Source of the DNA: Streptomyces cavernicola
Lineage (GTDB): Bacteria; Actinomycetota; Actinomycetes; Streptomycetales; Streptomycetaceae
Reading direction: 5' to 3'
Length of the DNA: 64,000 nucleotides
Assembly: GCF_029968035.1 (NCBI RefSeq)
Contig: NZ_JASCIQ010000020.1
Location: forward strand, 85,483 to 149,482
Position 1 is the stretch's first letter. Each line of letters starts with the position of its first letter. This document shows, piece after piece, positions 1 to 7,953 of this stretch. Both the position numbers and the translations under genes were made by a program. The notes beneath the pieces are model-generated. The model ran no database searches. It saw only the letters and a program-made list of their open reading frames with translations, and had not been told where the DNA came from.

Positions 1-708
1 GATGCGGTTGCGTTGGATGAACCGGTAGGCGGTGGGGTGGGCTCCTGGGGGTAACTCGGCGATGAGCAGGCCTTGTTCGGCGATGCGTTGGAGGAGTCCG
101 GTGTGCCCGCGGGGGTAGGCGGTGTCAACTCCGTTGGCGAGGATGGCGGCGGTTGCGCCGCCTGCGGCGAGGGTGGCGCGGTGGGCTGCTCCGTCGATGC
201 CGTAGGCGCCGCCGGAGACGACGACCCAGCCGTGTTCGGCGAGGCCTGCGGCGAGTTTGGCGGCCATGTGTGCGCCGTATTCGGTGCAGGCGCGGGCGCC
301 TACGAGGGCGACGGAGCGGAGGGCCCATATGCGGAGGTCGGCGTTGCCGCGGACCCAGAGGCCGACGGGTTGGGCGTCGCCGAGGTCGCGGAGTTGGCTT
401 GGCCATTCGGGGTCGGTGGGGATGAGGAAGCGGGCTCCGGTGGTGTGTGCGGTGTGGAGGTCGGTTTCGGGGTGGGTGGTGGTGGCGCGGTTGCGTAGTC
501 CTGCGAGGCGTTGGGGGGTGATGCCTGGGAGGGGTGTGTCTTCGTGGGTGAGGTGGTGGAGGAGGCGGGTGGCGCCGTAGGTGCGGAGCCAGCGGCCGGT
601 GTTGTCGTCGCCGGGTTCGAGGATGCGGGTGAGGGTGATGCGTGCGCGGCGTTCGTCGTCGGGTCCGTGGTGCGGGTCCGGGGTGGGCGGCGGGTGGGTC
701 GTGGGCAT
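1..708 (-). CDS. dprA: DNA processing protein DprA (Smf), 3' end beyond the window
   Basis: The gene enters at the window edge, so only the first 236 codons are seen. DprA binds incoming single-stranded DNA and loads RecA during transformation; in Streptomyces its role is unproven. The reading frame from ATG at 708 shows the Rossmann-like DprA core: LWVRGN near residue 117, then VVVSGGAYGIDGAAH near residues 163-177, and the late motif PGAHPTAYRFIQRNR. There is no other in-frame start between this ATG and the upstream comM stop, 73 bases away. It is the last visible member of a yraN-comM-dprA run on the minus strand, the usual actinobacterial arrangement. The family call is secure; the C-terminal winged-helix part cannot be judged. 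Confidence 0.93.
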   Translation of the reverse strand, partial: MPTTHPPPTPDPHHGPDDERRARITLTRILEPGDDNTGRWLRTYGATRLLHHLTHEDTPLPGITPQRLAGLRNRATTTHPETDLHTAHTTGARFLIPTDPEWPSQLRDLGDAQPVGLWVRGNADLRIWALRSVALVGARACTEYGAHMAAKLAAGLAEHGWVVVSGGAYGIDGAAHRATLAAGGATAAILANGVDTAYPRGHTGLLQRIAEQGLLIAELPPGAHPTAYRFIQRNRI

Positions 709-781
709 GGGTGGGCCTCGTGCGGCTTGAAGGCTTGCGGGTGTGGGGAGTTGAGGGTCCGGCGTTGGAGGTGGGCGGCGG

Positions 782-2386
782 TCAGGGGGCGATGGCCATG
801 GGGGCGCCTCGGGGGATGCCGGTGCGGAGTTGGATGGCGAGGGTGACGTCGCGGGCGTCGGGGCGGTCGCGGCCGCCGAGGTCGGCGATGGTCCAGGCGA
901 TGCGGAGTACGCGGTCGAGGCCGCGGGCGGTGAGGAGTCCGCGTTCCAGGTCGCGTTCGGCTTCGTGGAGGGCGCCGGGGGCGGGGTGCCAGCGGGTGCG
1001 GAGTTCGTGTCCGGGGATGTGGCTGTTGGTGGTCCAGGGCGTGCCGGTGAGGCGTGCGGCGGCGCGTTGGCGGGCTTGGCGTACGCGGTCGGCGACCTGG
1101 TGGGTGGATTCGCCGCGTTGGACGGTGGCGGTGAGGTCGGCGCGGGTGACGGGTTCGACGTCGACTTTGAGGTCGACGCGGTCGAGGAGGGGCCCGGAGA
1201 GTCGGCTCTGGTAGCGGCGGATGGCTCCGGGTGTGCAGGTGCCGTCCTCGCCGCGGCCGCTGCAGCGGCCGCAGGGGCAGGGGTTGGCGGCGAGGATCAT
1301 CTGGAAGCGGGCGGGGAGTTGGACGACTCCGGCGGCGCGGGCGACGACGACGTGCCCGGATTCGAGGGGTTGGCGTAGGGCGTCGAGGGCTTTGGCGCTG
1401 AACTCGGGGGCCTCGTCGAGGAAGAGGACGCCTCGGTGGGCGAGGGAGACGGCGCCGGGGCGTGGGAGTCCTGGGCCGCCGCCGACGAGGGACTGCATGG
1501 TGGCGGAGTGGTGGGGTGCGCAGTAGGGCGGGGCTTCGACGAGGGGTCGGCCGGGTGGGAGGGTGCCGGCGACGGAGTGGACGGCGGTGACTTCGAGGGA
1601 TTCCTTCTGGGTGAGGGGCGGCATGATCGAGGGGAGGCGTTCGGCGAGCATGGTTTTGCCTGCGCCTGGGGGGCCTTGGAGGAAGAGGTGGTGGCCGCCG
1701 GCTGCGGCGACTTCGAGGGCGGTGCGGGCGGCGATCTGGCCGACGACTTCGGCGAGGTCGTGGTGGGCGGCGGTGGCGTCGGGGGTGCCGATGGTGGCGA
1801 GTGTTCCGGCGAGGCCGACGGGGGTGTGGGTGGCGCGGTTGGTGTCGGTGTCGGGGTCTTCTTCGGGTACGGGTTCGTCGGTGAGCAGGGCGATGAGTTG
1901 GCGCAGGCTGCGGACGCCGAGGACGGTGATGCCAGGGACGAGGGCGGCTTCGGCGGCGGCGTGTTCGGGGACGACGACCTGTTCGTAGCCGGCGTCGGCG
2001 GCGGCGAGGACGGCGGGCAGGACGCCGCGTACGGGGAGGACGCGTCCGTCGAGGCCGAGTTCGCCGATCATGACGACGTCGGCGAGGGTGCGGGGGTCGA
2101 GGCGTTCGGCGGCGCCGAGGACGGCGCAGGCGACTGCGAGGTCGAATCCGCTGCCGCCTTTGGGTACGGAGGCGGGGCTGAGGCCGACGGTGAGTTTTTT
2201 CTGGGGCCAGGCGTTGCCGGAGTTGACGACGGCGGCGCGGACTCGGTCGCGGCTTTCGGTGAGGCTCTTGTCGGGGAGTCCGACGAGGGTGAAGGCGGCG
2301 ACGCCGGGTTCGAGGTCGGCCTGGACTTCGACGACGACGCCTTCGACGCCGACGAGGGCGACGGAGCAGGTGCGGGCGAAGGCCAT
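782..2386 (-). CDS. comM: ComM/YifB family Mg-chelatase-like AAA+ ATPase
   Basis: A 534-residue member of the YifB/ComM family, AAA+ helicases that help integrate donor DNA by branch migration in transformable bacteria. The N-terminal Lon-protease-like domain (about 1-170) opens with FARTCSVALVGVEG. Walker A GPPGAGKT is at residues 238-245, followed by a Walker B stretch VLFLDEAPEF, and the C-terminal Mg-chelatase domain carries NPCPCG. The ATG overlaps the yraN stop codon by one base (TGATG), implying translational coupling. The same frame stays open upstream, but that part is a basic, proline-rich shadow of yraN, so the ATG at 2386 is preferred. Confidence 0.95.
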   Translation of the reverse strand: MAFARTCSVALVGVEGVVVEVQADLEPGVAAFTLVGLPDKSLTESRDRVRAAVVNSGNAWPQKKLTVGLSPASVPKGGSGFDLAVACAVLGAAERLDPRTLADVVMIGELGLDGRVLPVRGVLPAVLAAADAGYEQVVVPEHAAAEAALVPGITVLGVRSLRQLIALLTDEPVPEEDPDTDTNRATHTPVGLAGTLATIGTPDATAAHHDLAEVVGQIAARTALEVAAAGGHHLFLQGPPGAGKTMLAERLPSIMPPLTQKESLEVTAVHSVAGTLPPGRPLVEAPPYCAPHHSATMQSLVGGGPGLPRPGAVSLAHRGVLFLDEAPEFSAKALDALRQPLESGHVVVARAAGVVQLPARFQMILAANPCPCGRCSGRGEDGTCTPGAIRRYQSRLSGPLLDRVDLKVDVEPVTRADLTATVQRGESTHQVADRVRQARQRAAARLTGTPWTTNSHIPGHELRTRWHPAPGALHEAERDLERGLLTARGLDRVLRIAWTIADLGGRDRPDARDVTLAIQLRTGIPRGAPMAIAP

Positions 2387-2772
2387 CAGGCCACCCCCTG
2401 CACGTGTTCGACGACGGGGGCGCCGCGGCTGGGCAGGAGGATGCCGATGAGGTCGATGCGGACGCCGCCGGGTGGTGGGCCTCCGTGTTGGTGGAGCCAG
2501 CGTCCGGCGAGGGTGCGCAGGCGGTCGGCCTTGGCGGGGGTGATGGCCGCCATGGGGTGTTGGAAGGGCTGGTGGGTGTGGGTGGGGTCGGGGTGTCCTC
2601 GGCGGGTTTTGACTTCGCAGAGGACGAGGGTGTCGTGGTCGAGGGCGACGATGTCGATCTCGCCGCCGGGTCCTGAGCGCCAGTTGCGGTCGAGGATCTT
2701 CATTCCTGCGGCGACGAGTTGTCGCGCGGCGAGGTTCTCGCCGTACTTTCCGAGTGCTCCGCGTGCGTTCAT
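2386..2772 (-). CDS. yraN: YraN family (UPF0102) predicted endonuclease-fold protein
   Basis: A 128-residue protein of the UPF0102/YraN family, related by fold to Holliday-junction-resolvase-type nucleases. The visible motif pair GGEIDIVA (near residue 36) and LCEVKTRR (near residue 49) forms the PD-(D/E)xK-like signature. No biochemical role is established. It sits directly upstream of comM and overlaps it by one base, suggesting a joint DNA-processing operon. The leader just upstream (2817-2854) holds DnaA-box-like sequences. Confidence 0.9.
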   Translation of the reverse strand: MNARGALGKYGENLAARQLVAAGMKILDRNWRSGPGGEIDIVALDHDTLVLCEVKTRRGHPDPTHTHQPFQHPMAAITPAKADRLRTLAGRWLHQHGGPPPGGVRIDLIGILLPSRGAPVVEHVQGVA

Positions 2773-2816
2773 GGGGCACCACCTCCGGGTTCGAAGGTGG
2801 CGTATCAGCGCCGCGG

Positions 2817-2854
2817 TTGTGGATCTTGGTGGATAACCGGCCGGTTGTGGATAA
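2817..2854. promoter_or_regulatory. Cluster of three DnaA-box-like 9-mers upstream of yraN-comM-dprA
   Basis: TGTGGATAA at 2846-2854 is the exact complement of the consensus DnaA box TTATCCACA. Near matches GTGGATAA (2829-2836) and TGTGGATC (2818-2825) lie beside it, spaced about 10 and 18 bases. The cluster falls in the 117-base gap upstream of yraN. Whether DnaA binds is inference. Confidence 0.4.
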
Positions 2855-2889
2855 CTTCGTCACCCACAGGGGTCACTCCCCCACCAGGT

Positions 2890-3198
2890 CTAGCTTCCCG
2901 GCAGTTCGAGGTCGCTCTTGTTGAGCTCCTCGATGTTCACGTCCTTGAAGGTGAGGACGCGGACCTGCTTGACGAAGCGGGCGGGCCGGTACATGTCCCA
3001 GACCCAGGCGTCGGCCATGGAGACCTCGAAGAAGACCTCGCCCTGGACCGAGTGCACCTGCATCTCGTAGTCGTTGGTGAGGTAGAAGCGCCGCTCGGTC
3101 TCGATCACGTATTTGAACAGCCCGACGACGTCGCGGTACTCCCGGTAGAGCTTCAGCTCCATCTCGGTCTCGTACTTCTCGAGGTCCTCGGCGCTCAT
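2890..3198 (-). CDS. DUF2469 family protein
   Basis: A 102-residue acidic protein with the typical DUF2469 start MSAEDLEKYETEMELKLYRE and a C-terminal half rich in beta strands (FEVSMADAWVWDMYRP). The family is almost confined to Actinobacteria and is usually found between rnhB or signal peptidase genes and yraN, as here. Its function is unknown. The 91-base gap to yraN and 55-base gap to the NUDIX gene make co-transcription possible. The start is clear because ATG directly precedes the conserved N-terminus. Confidence 0.88.
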   Translation of the reverse strand: MSAEDLEKYETEMELKLYREYRDVVGLFKYVIETERRFYLTNDYEMQVHSVQGEVFFEVSMADAWVWDMYRPARFVKQVRVLTFKDVNIEELNKSDLELPGS

Positions 3199-3253
3199 GG
3201 CATGTTCCCCTTCAGCCGTGCGTCCCCCTATTGTGCGCCAGTCCGAGCCGCCG

Positions 3254-3793
3254 TCAGACGATTTCCGTGTCGAGAGCGGTGGGACTGGCCGGAGGTCCTT
3301 CGTCGAGCAGCGTCCTCAGCAGCCCGGCGAGCTTGGTCGGATACACCGTCTCATGGGTGGCGGAGAGTTCTTCACAGGTCCACCACCGCATTCCGGACAC
3401 ACTGCGTTGTTCCAGCTCGGTGAGGCCGGGCATGTCCGCGGCGGTACGTGCGGTGGGGGCGAGTTGTCTCGTACGGGCGAGGAAGTACTGCTCGTCCTGG
3501 TTCCAGCGGGTGCCGGCGAACGGGAAGGAGCAGGTTCGCCGCCACAGGACGGGGCCGAGTTCGGCGTCGGTGATGCCGGTCTCCTCGGCGAGTTCGCGCA
3601 GGGCGGCCTGTTCATGGGTCTCGTCGCCTTCGAGGCCTCCGCCGGGGGTGAACCACCAGGTGTCGCCGGAGGCGTCGGGGTCGTCGGGTTCGTGCCCGTA
3701 CAGGAGCAGGATGCGGTCCTCGGGGTCGAGCAGGACGACGCGGGCGACCTTGCGCAGCTCGTCCGCGGCGAACTCGGCGGATTCAGTGGGCAC
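3254..3793 (-). CDS. NUDIX hydrolase
   Basis: A 179-residue NUDIX protein with a full NUDIX box at residues 51-74 (GGGLEGD, then RELAEETG), the Mg-binding catalytic helix that hydrolyses nucleoside-diphosphate-linked substrates. The substrate cannot be read from the sequence. It overlaps the end of sipZ by 11 bases, so it is translationally coupled to a signal peptidase. In S. lividans sipZ is reported to head a separate operon with genes unrelated to secretion, which this fits. Confidence 0.9.
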   Translation of the reverse strand: MPTESAEFAADELRKVARVVLLDPEDRILLLYGHEPDDPDASGDTWWFTPGGGLEGDETHEQAALRELAEETGITDAELGPVLWRRTCSFPFAGTRWNQDEQYFLARTRQLAPTARTAADMPGLTELEQRSVSGMRWWTCEELSATHETVYPTKLAGLLRTLLDEGPPASPTALDTEIV

Positions 3794-4532
3794 CGGCCGG
3801 CTCCCTGCGACGTCCCTGCTGCTTGCGGCTGCCGCGCTTGGCGAAGGAGCCGTACGCGGCGCCGCCGAGGATGAGGAGTGCGCCGGCCCCGATGGCGCCG
3901 ACGACGAGGCGCAGCGGTCCGGGTTCGGAGAGGCCGCCGGGCAGGTCGGCGAAGCCGGTGGGGCGTTCGAGCATGCCGCCCATGGGCCAGGCGATGGCGT
4001 CGACGCGGGCGGCGACGGCGGTGCGGGGCACGGAGCCGTTGCCGGCGTCGTCGAGGTGGACGCTGGAGTCGAGGGAGGTGCTGCGTTCGTCGCCGAGGAG
4101 GAAGAGGCGGCCCTTGGGGACGGTGGTCGGCGGGATGCGGCTGTCGGCTGCCTTGGCGTCGGCCGCGAGGTAGGGCTCGTCGATCGCCTTGCCGTTGACG
4201 GTGAGGCGGCCCTGGTCGTCGCAGCAGGCGATCTTGTCGCCTCCGATGGCGACGACGCGCTTGACCATGGGCAGGTCGCCCCAGGACTCCTGGTTGAAGA
4301 CGACGACGTCGCCGCGGTGGACCTCGCTGCCGTCGATGCGTTCGGCGAGGACGCGGTCGCCGGCGGCGATGGTCGGCGTCATCGACTCGGTCGGCACGGT
4401 GTAGGGCTGGTAGAGGAGTGCGCCCCAGGCGAAGCCGCCGAGGAAGAGCACACAGCCGAGGGCCACGGCCAGGTTCGACAGTCTGCTGCCTAGCCCGCCG
4501 CGACCCTCGTCCGTACGTCGTGTTCTGCTCAT
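3783..4532 (-). CDS. sipZ: Type I signal peptidase SipZ
   Basis: A 249-residue membrane protease that removes signal peptides from secreted preproteins. A transmembrane helix (about 20-40) precedes the catalytic serine S50 in PTESMTPT; the general-base lysine is K91 in MVKRVVAIGGD; LLGDERSTSLDS is the conserved box E region. A second hydrophobic segment near residues 205-230 suggests a C-terminal anchor. It is the fourth of four tandem signal peptidases. A perfect hairpin at 4566-4593 separates it from sipY, supporting its own promoter. Confidence 0.92.
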   Translation of the reverse strand: MSRTRRTDEGRGGLGSRLSNLAVALGCVLFLGGFAWGALLYQPYTVPTESMTPTIAAGDRVLAERIDGSEVHRGDVVVFNQESWGDLPMVKRVVAIGGDKIACCDDQGRLTVNGKAIDEPYLAADAKAADSRIPPTTVPKGRLFLLGDERSTSLDSSVHLDDAGNGSVPRTAVAARVDAIAWPMGGMLERPTGFADLPGGLSEPGPLRLVVGAIGAGALLILGGAAYGSFAKRGSRKQQGRRREPAGAH

Positions 4533-4565
4533 CCCAGCCCCACCTCGGTGACTCGACCCGGTGCG

Positions 4566-4593
4566 GACCGGTCACGTTCGGGCGTGACCGGTC
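4566..4593. terminator. Hairpin between sipY and sipZ
   Basis: GACCGGTCACG (4566-4576) pairs perfectly with CGTGACCGGTC (4583-4593) around a 6-base loop. It lies 34 bases after the sipY stop and upstream of the sipZ start, consistent with a factor-independent stop for rplS-sipWXY and a fresh start for sipZ. There is no run of T, as is usual in Streptomyces. Confidence 0.6.
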
Positions 4594-4626
4594 GCACTCG
4601 GAAGATCGGTGATCTGGGACGGCACC

Positions 4627-5670
4627 CTATCGGGCGGTACTGCCGCCAGAAACCCCGGAGTTGTCGCCGTCGGAAGCCCTGGTCGCAGCGCCGGCTACCG
4701 GAACCGACACCGGAGCCGAAACCGGGACAGAGACCGGGATCGAGAGCCTGCGCCGCCGCCACAGCACCACCGGCACCGCGCCCGCGAGCCCCAGCGCGCC
4801 CGGAGCGGCGGCCGCGGCGGTGTTGGCTGCGGCGCTGCTCAGGCCCGGCTGGTCGAAGGTGTCGGGAACGGGCAGCGTGCCCCAGCGGTTGATGGGCCAG
4901 GCCTTGACGAAGGCGCGCCCCACGACGTTGTCGACGGGCACGAAGCCGCCGCCGGGGTCCTGCTGGTGGTAGCGGGAGTCGAGGGAGTTCTGGCGGTTGT
5001 CGCCCATGACCCAGATCTTGCCCTCGGGCACGGTGACCTTGAACTGGCCGCCCTGGTCGTCGTCGCTGCAGGGCGTGGCCCTGATCTCGCCGAAGCTGTG
5101 GCTGACGTAGTCGCGCTCGTTGAGCGCCTTGCCGTTGACCTTCAGGGGGCCGGTGCCGTTGCACTCGACGGTGTCTCCGGCGACGCCGACGACACGCTTG
5201 ATCAGGTCCTTCTCCTCGGCGGACGGCATGAGGCCGATGAAGCTGAGGGCCTGCTGCAGAACATTCGGCTTGGGGGTGGGCTCGCCCTTGAGCCAGTTGC
5301 CCGGGTCGTGGAAGACGACGACTTCGCCGCGCTCGGGCTCGGAGCCGAACCAGGGGGTCAGCTTGTCCACGAGGACCCGGTCGCCCTGCTGCAGGGTGTC
5401 CTGCATGGAGTCCGAGGGGATGGAGAACGCCTGCACCAGGAACGTCTTGATCAACAGGGCGAGGAGCAGCGCGATGCCGATGAGGAGCGGCAGTTCCTTC
5501 CAGAAGGAGCGGTGCCCGCTCCGGTCCGAGCCGGAGTTCTCCTCCGAGCCGTCCTCGGGGTCCGTCGCGCCTGGGTCGGTGCCTCCCGAGCCGCCGTTGA
5601 TCACGTCGCGTTCATCCTCGGGTTCGTCGTGTCCGGATCGTGCGCCGACGGCCAAATCCCCCACATCCAC
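4627..5670 (-). CDS. sipY: Type I signal peptidase SipY
   Basis: A 347-residue signal peptidase. An acidic, Gly/Asp/Glu-rich cytosolic N-terminus (1-57) precedes the anchor helix (about 60-82). The nucleophile is S88 in IPSDSMQDT and the base is K158 in LIKRVVGVAGD; VMGDNRQNSLDSR is box E. A hydrophobic segment near the C-terminus (LGLAGAVPVVLW) is followed by RRRR, a likely second anchor with cytosolic tail. It overlaps the extended 3' end of sipX by 59 bases. Confidence 0.92.
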   Translation of the reverse strand: MDVGDLAVGARSGHDEPEDERDVINGGSGGTDPGATDPEDGSEENSGSDRSGHRSFWKELPLLIGIALLLALLIKTFLVQAFSIPSDSMQDTLQQGDRVLVDKLTPWFGSEPERGEVVVFHDPGNWLKGEPTPKPNVLQQALSFIGLMPSAEEKDLIKRVVGVAGDTVECNGTGPLKVNGKALNERDYVSHSFGEIRATPCSDDDQGGQFKVTVPEGKIWVMGDNRQNSLDSRYHQQDPGGGFVPVDNVVGRAFVKAWPINRWGTLPVPDTFDQPGLSSAAANTAAAAAPGALGLAGAVPVVLWRRRRLSIPVSVPVSAPVSVPVAGAATRASDGDNSGVSGGSTAR

Positions 5671-6715
5671 TCCTCGTTCCGTGCCGCCGCCTGTTTCGTA
5701 CGCGATGTCGTACGCGATGCAGGCCTACCACTCCCATAACGAGCGGGAGTTCCGCAGGGGTCGGGAGGGGGGCTTCCGCGTTCAGATTCTCCGTGTCCAC
5801 CCTATGCGACGTGCTCGGTGAGGCGTCCGAGCCGCCGCTGGCGTTCGCCGCGTCTGGCACGGAGGCGTACGTCTCGCGTTGCTCCAGTTCGCTCCAGTGG
5901 TCGAAGGGCCAGGCGATGACCTTGGCGGTGCCGACGACCTCGTCCTCGGAGACGGTGCCCTGGTAAGGGCTGTCGAGGTGGTAGCGGGAGTCGGCGGAGT
6001 CGGAGCGGTGGTCGCCCATCACGAAGTAGCGGCCTTCGGGGACGGTGACGTCGAAGGTCCGCTGGGAGGGCTTGTTGATGTCGTCGGGGTGCAGGTAGGG
6101 CTCGTTGATGGCGACGCCGTTGACGGTGACCCGGCCGTCCTTGCCGCAGCACTTGACGCGGTCCCCGCCGACGGCGACGACGCGTTTGATGAGGTCCTGC
6201 TCGTCGGCGGAGGGCAGCAGTCCGATGAAGGTGAGGACCTGCTTGAACTGTTTGACGCCGACGGGGTCGTCCTCTTTCTCGGTCTGCTGCTCGGCGCGCA
6301 GCCAGCCGCCGGGGTCCTTGAACACGACGACGTCACCGCGCTGGGGTTCGGCGCCGAACCAGGGGGTGAGCTTGTCGACGAGGACGCGGTCGCCGATCTT
6401 GATCGTCTGCTCCATGGAGCCGGACGGGATGACGAAGGCCTGGACGAGGAAGGTCTTGAGGACGAGGGCGATGAGGACGGCGACGCCCAGGAGGAGGGGT
6501 ATCTCCTGGATCGCGGAGCGCCTCCTGCGGCGTTTGACCTTACGGGCCAGCTTGCGGCGCTCGGCCCGGCCGGGGCGTGCGGGGGCGTCGGGCTCGTCGG
6601 CGCGGCCTGCGTCGGAGGTTCGGGTGCCGGGGATGCGGAAGTCGAGGGTGCGGCCGTCGTCGGACCGGCCGGGGTCGGCGCGGTGGCCGCCTTTCGGTTT
6701 GCCGCGGCTACCCAT
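5612..6715 (-). CDS. sipX: Type I signal peptidase SipX, with long C-terminal extension
   Basis: A 367-residue signal peptidase. The strongly basic cytosolic region (RKVKRRRRRS, near 58-67) precedes the anchor helix. S100 in IPSGSMEQT and K177 in LIKRVVAVGGD are the catalytic dyad, with VMGDHRSDSADSR as box E. After the catalytic domain there is a short hydrophobic stretch (ELPLVMGVVGL), then about 45 mostly Arg/Gly residues that overlap the start of sipY. From memory, SipX in other Streptomyces is near 320 residues, so the tail may be a species-specific loss of an earlier stop. It overlaps sipW by 8 bases. Confidence 0.9.
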   Translation of the reverse strand: MGSRGKPKGGHRADPGRSDDGRTLDFRIPGTRTSDAGRADEPDAPARPGRAERRKLARKVKRRRRRSAIQEIPLLLGVAVLIALVLKTFLVQAFVIPSGSMEQTIKIGDRVLVDKLTPWFGAEPQRGDVVVFKDPGGWLRAEQQTEKEDDPVGVKQFKQVLTFIGLLPSADEQDLIKRVVAVGGDRVKCCGKDGRVTVNGVAINEPYLHPDDINKPSQRTFDVTVPEGRYFVMGDHRSDSADSRYHLDSPYQGTVSEDEVVGTAKVIAWPFDHWSELEQRETYASVPDAANASGGSDASPSTSHRVDTENLNAEAPLPTPAELPLVMGVVGLHRVRHRVRNRRRHGTRSGCGGFGRRRTIRTRRTRG

Positions 6716-7406
6716 GGGCGCCGCCCGGCTTCGGCACCTTGGCGAAGGCGTCGGGCCGGTCGAGGGAGCCGGACCGGTCCAGGGGCAGGCCGATCCAGTC
6801 GGCGCGGCCGATCACGGTGTCGACGGGGACCATGCCGCCGCCGGGTGAGCCGAGGTGGTCGCGGGAGTCGCTGGAGTCGCTGCGGTGGTCGCCGAGCACG
6901 AACAGCGTGCCGTCGGGCACCACCACGTCGAACGGCACGGTGGACGGTGCGTCCCCCGGATACAGATATGGCTCGTCCACCGGCTCCCCGTTCACCGTGA
7001 TCTGACCCTGCTCGCCGTCCTGCACGCCGCGGGAGGCCACCCGGTCACCGCCGACGCCGACGACGCGCTTGATGTAGTCGGAGTCGCCGAAGTAACCACT
7101 GCCGTCGAAGACGACGACATCCCCGCGCTGCGGCTCGGCACCGAAACGGTACGCCAACTTGTTCACCAGGACACGGTCCCCGGTGCTCAGGGTGGGCTCC
7201 ATGGAGCGGCTCGGGATGAGGAAGGGCTGCAGCACGAAGGTGCTGACGAGGAGCAGGAACACCAGGCACAGCGCCACGAGCACGCCGGCCCGTCGCCAGC
7301 GGCGGCCGGGAACGGCCGCGGAGCGCGACCCCTCCTCCTCCCGCTCGGTGTCGGCGGGTTCGGAGGAGCGATCGCGCTCCGCGTGCTGTGCTGCTTCGGT
7401 GTCCAT
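6708..7406 (-). CDS. sipW: Type I signal peptidase SipW
   Basis: A 232-residue signal peptidase and the first of the four. One anchor helix (about 40-62) follows an acidic N-terminus. S68 in IPSRSMEPT and K113 in YIKRVVGVGGD form the dyad; VLGDHRSDSSDSRDH is box E. No hydrophobic C-terminal segment is visible, unlike SipY and SipZ. It starts 65 bases after rplS and overlaps sipX by 8 bases, so sipW-sipX-sipY form a tightly coupled operon. Confidence 0.92.
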   Translation of the reverse strand: MDTEAAQHAERDRSSEPADTEREEEGSRSAAVPGRRWRRAGVLVALCLVFLLLVSTFVLQPFLIPSRSMEPTLSTGDRVLVNKLAYRFGAEPQRGDVVVFDGSGYFGDSDYIKRVVGVGGDRVASRGVQDGEQGQITVNGEPVDEPYLYPGDAPSTVPFDVVVPDGTLFVLGDHRSDSSDSRDHLGSPGGGMVPVDTVIGRADWIGLPLDRSGSLDRPDAFAKVPKPGGAHG

Positions 7407-7438
7407 CGGGGTCAGAGCCTATCCGGCCCGCCCCGAGG

Positions 7439-7464
7439 CTCCGGATCCGCGTTCGGATCCGGGG
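7439..7464. terminator. Hairpin downstream of rplS
   Basis: CTCCGGATCCG (7439-7449) can pair with CGGATCCGGGG (7454-7464), with a core perfect palindrome CCGGATCCG/CGGATCCGG around a 4-base loop. It follows the rplS stop by about 8 bases and precedes sipW, so it could end or attenuate the ribosomal transcript. Confidence 0.55.
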
Positions 7465-7471
7465 CGCGAGA

Positions 7472-7822
7472 TCAGTTCTCGCGCTTCTCCTTGATCTTCG
7501 CGGCCTTGCCGCGCAGCTCACGGAGGTAGTACAGCTTGGCGCGACGCACGTCGCCCTTCGTGACGAGCTCGATCTTCTCGACGATCGGGGTGTGCACGGG
7601 GAAGGTGCGCTCGACGCCGACGGAGAACGAGACCTTGCGGACCGTGAAGGTCTCGCTGACGCCCGCGCCCTGGCGGCGGATGACTACGCCCTTGAACTGC
7701 TGCACACGGGAGCGGTTGCCCTCGATGACGCGGACGTGGACGTTGACGGTGTCACCCGGGCGGAAGGCCGGGACGTCGGTGCGCAGCGAGGCGGCGTCGA
7801 CGGAGGCGAGCAGGTTGCTCAT
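7472..7822 (-). CDS. rplS: 50S ribosomal protein L19
   Basis: A 116-residue protein, the usual streptomycete length, placed at the 30S-50S interface. It begins MSNLLASVDAASLRTDVPAF and shows the conserved RPGDTVNVHVRV and GVVIRRQGAGVSETFTVRKV blocks. The start ATG at 7822 is chosen by homology; the frame is open further upstream only as a shadow of trmD. It closes the rpsP-khpA-rimM-trmD-rplS ribosome-maturation cluster. Confidence 0.97.
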   Translation of the reverse strand: MSNLLASVDAASLRTDVPAFRPGDTVNVHVRVIEGNRSRVQQFKGVVIRRQGAGVSETFTVRKVSFSVGVERTFPVHTPIVEKIELVTKGDVRRAKLYYLRELRGKAAKIKEKREN

Positions 7823-7838
7823 GTTCGTCTGCTTTCTT

Positions 7839-7928
7839 CGCCGATGCCACAGGTCATCGGCGGGAGGTATGCGATGAGTTTCGGTAGCTGATCGCGTCGG
7901 GCCGGCGTCTTTCCCCCTGTGGCAGGGG
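7839..7928 (-). promoter_or_regulatory. rplS leader with two hairpins
   Basis: The 131-base gap between trmD and rplS holds two stem-loops on the rplS transcript: CGCCGATG (7839-7846) pairs with CATCGGCG (7855-7862), and CCCCTG pairs with CAGGGG near 7915-7928. They could govern L19 level relative to trmD. No match to a described L19 leader can be claimed. Confidence 0.4.
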
Positions 7929-7953
7929 CGCAGGCTGGACGTACAGCAGCGGC

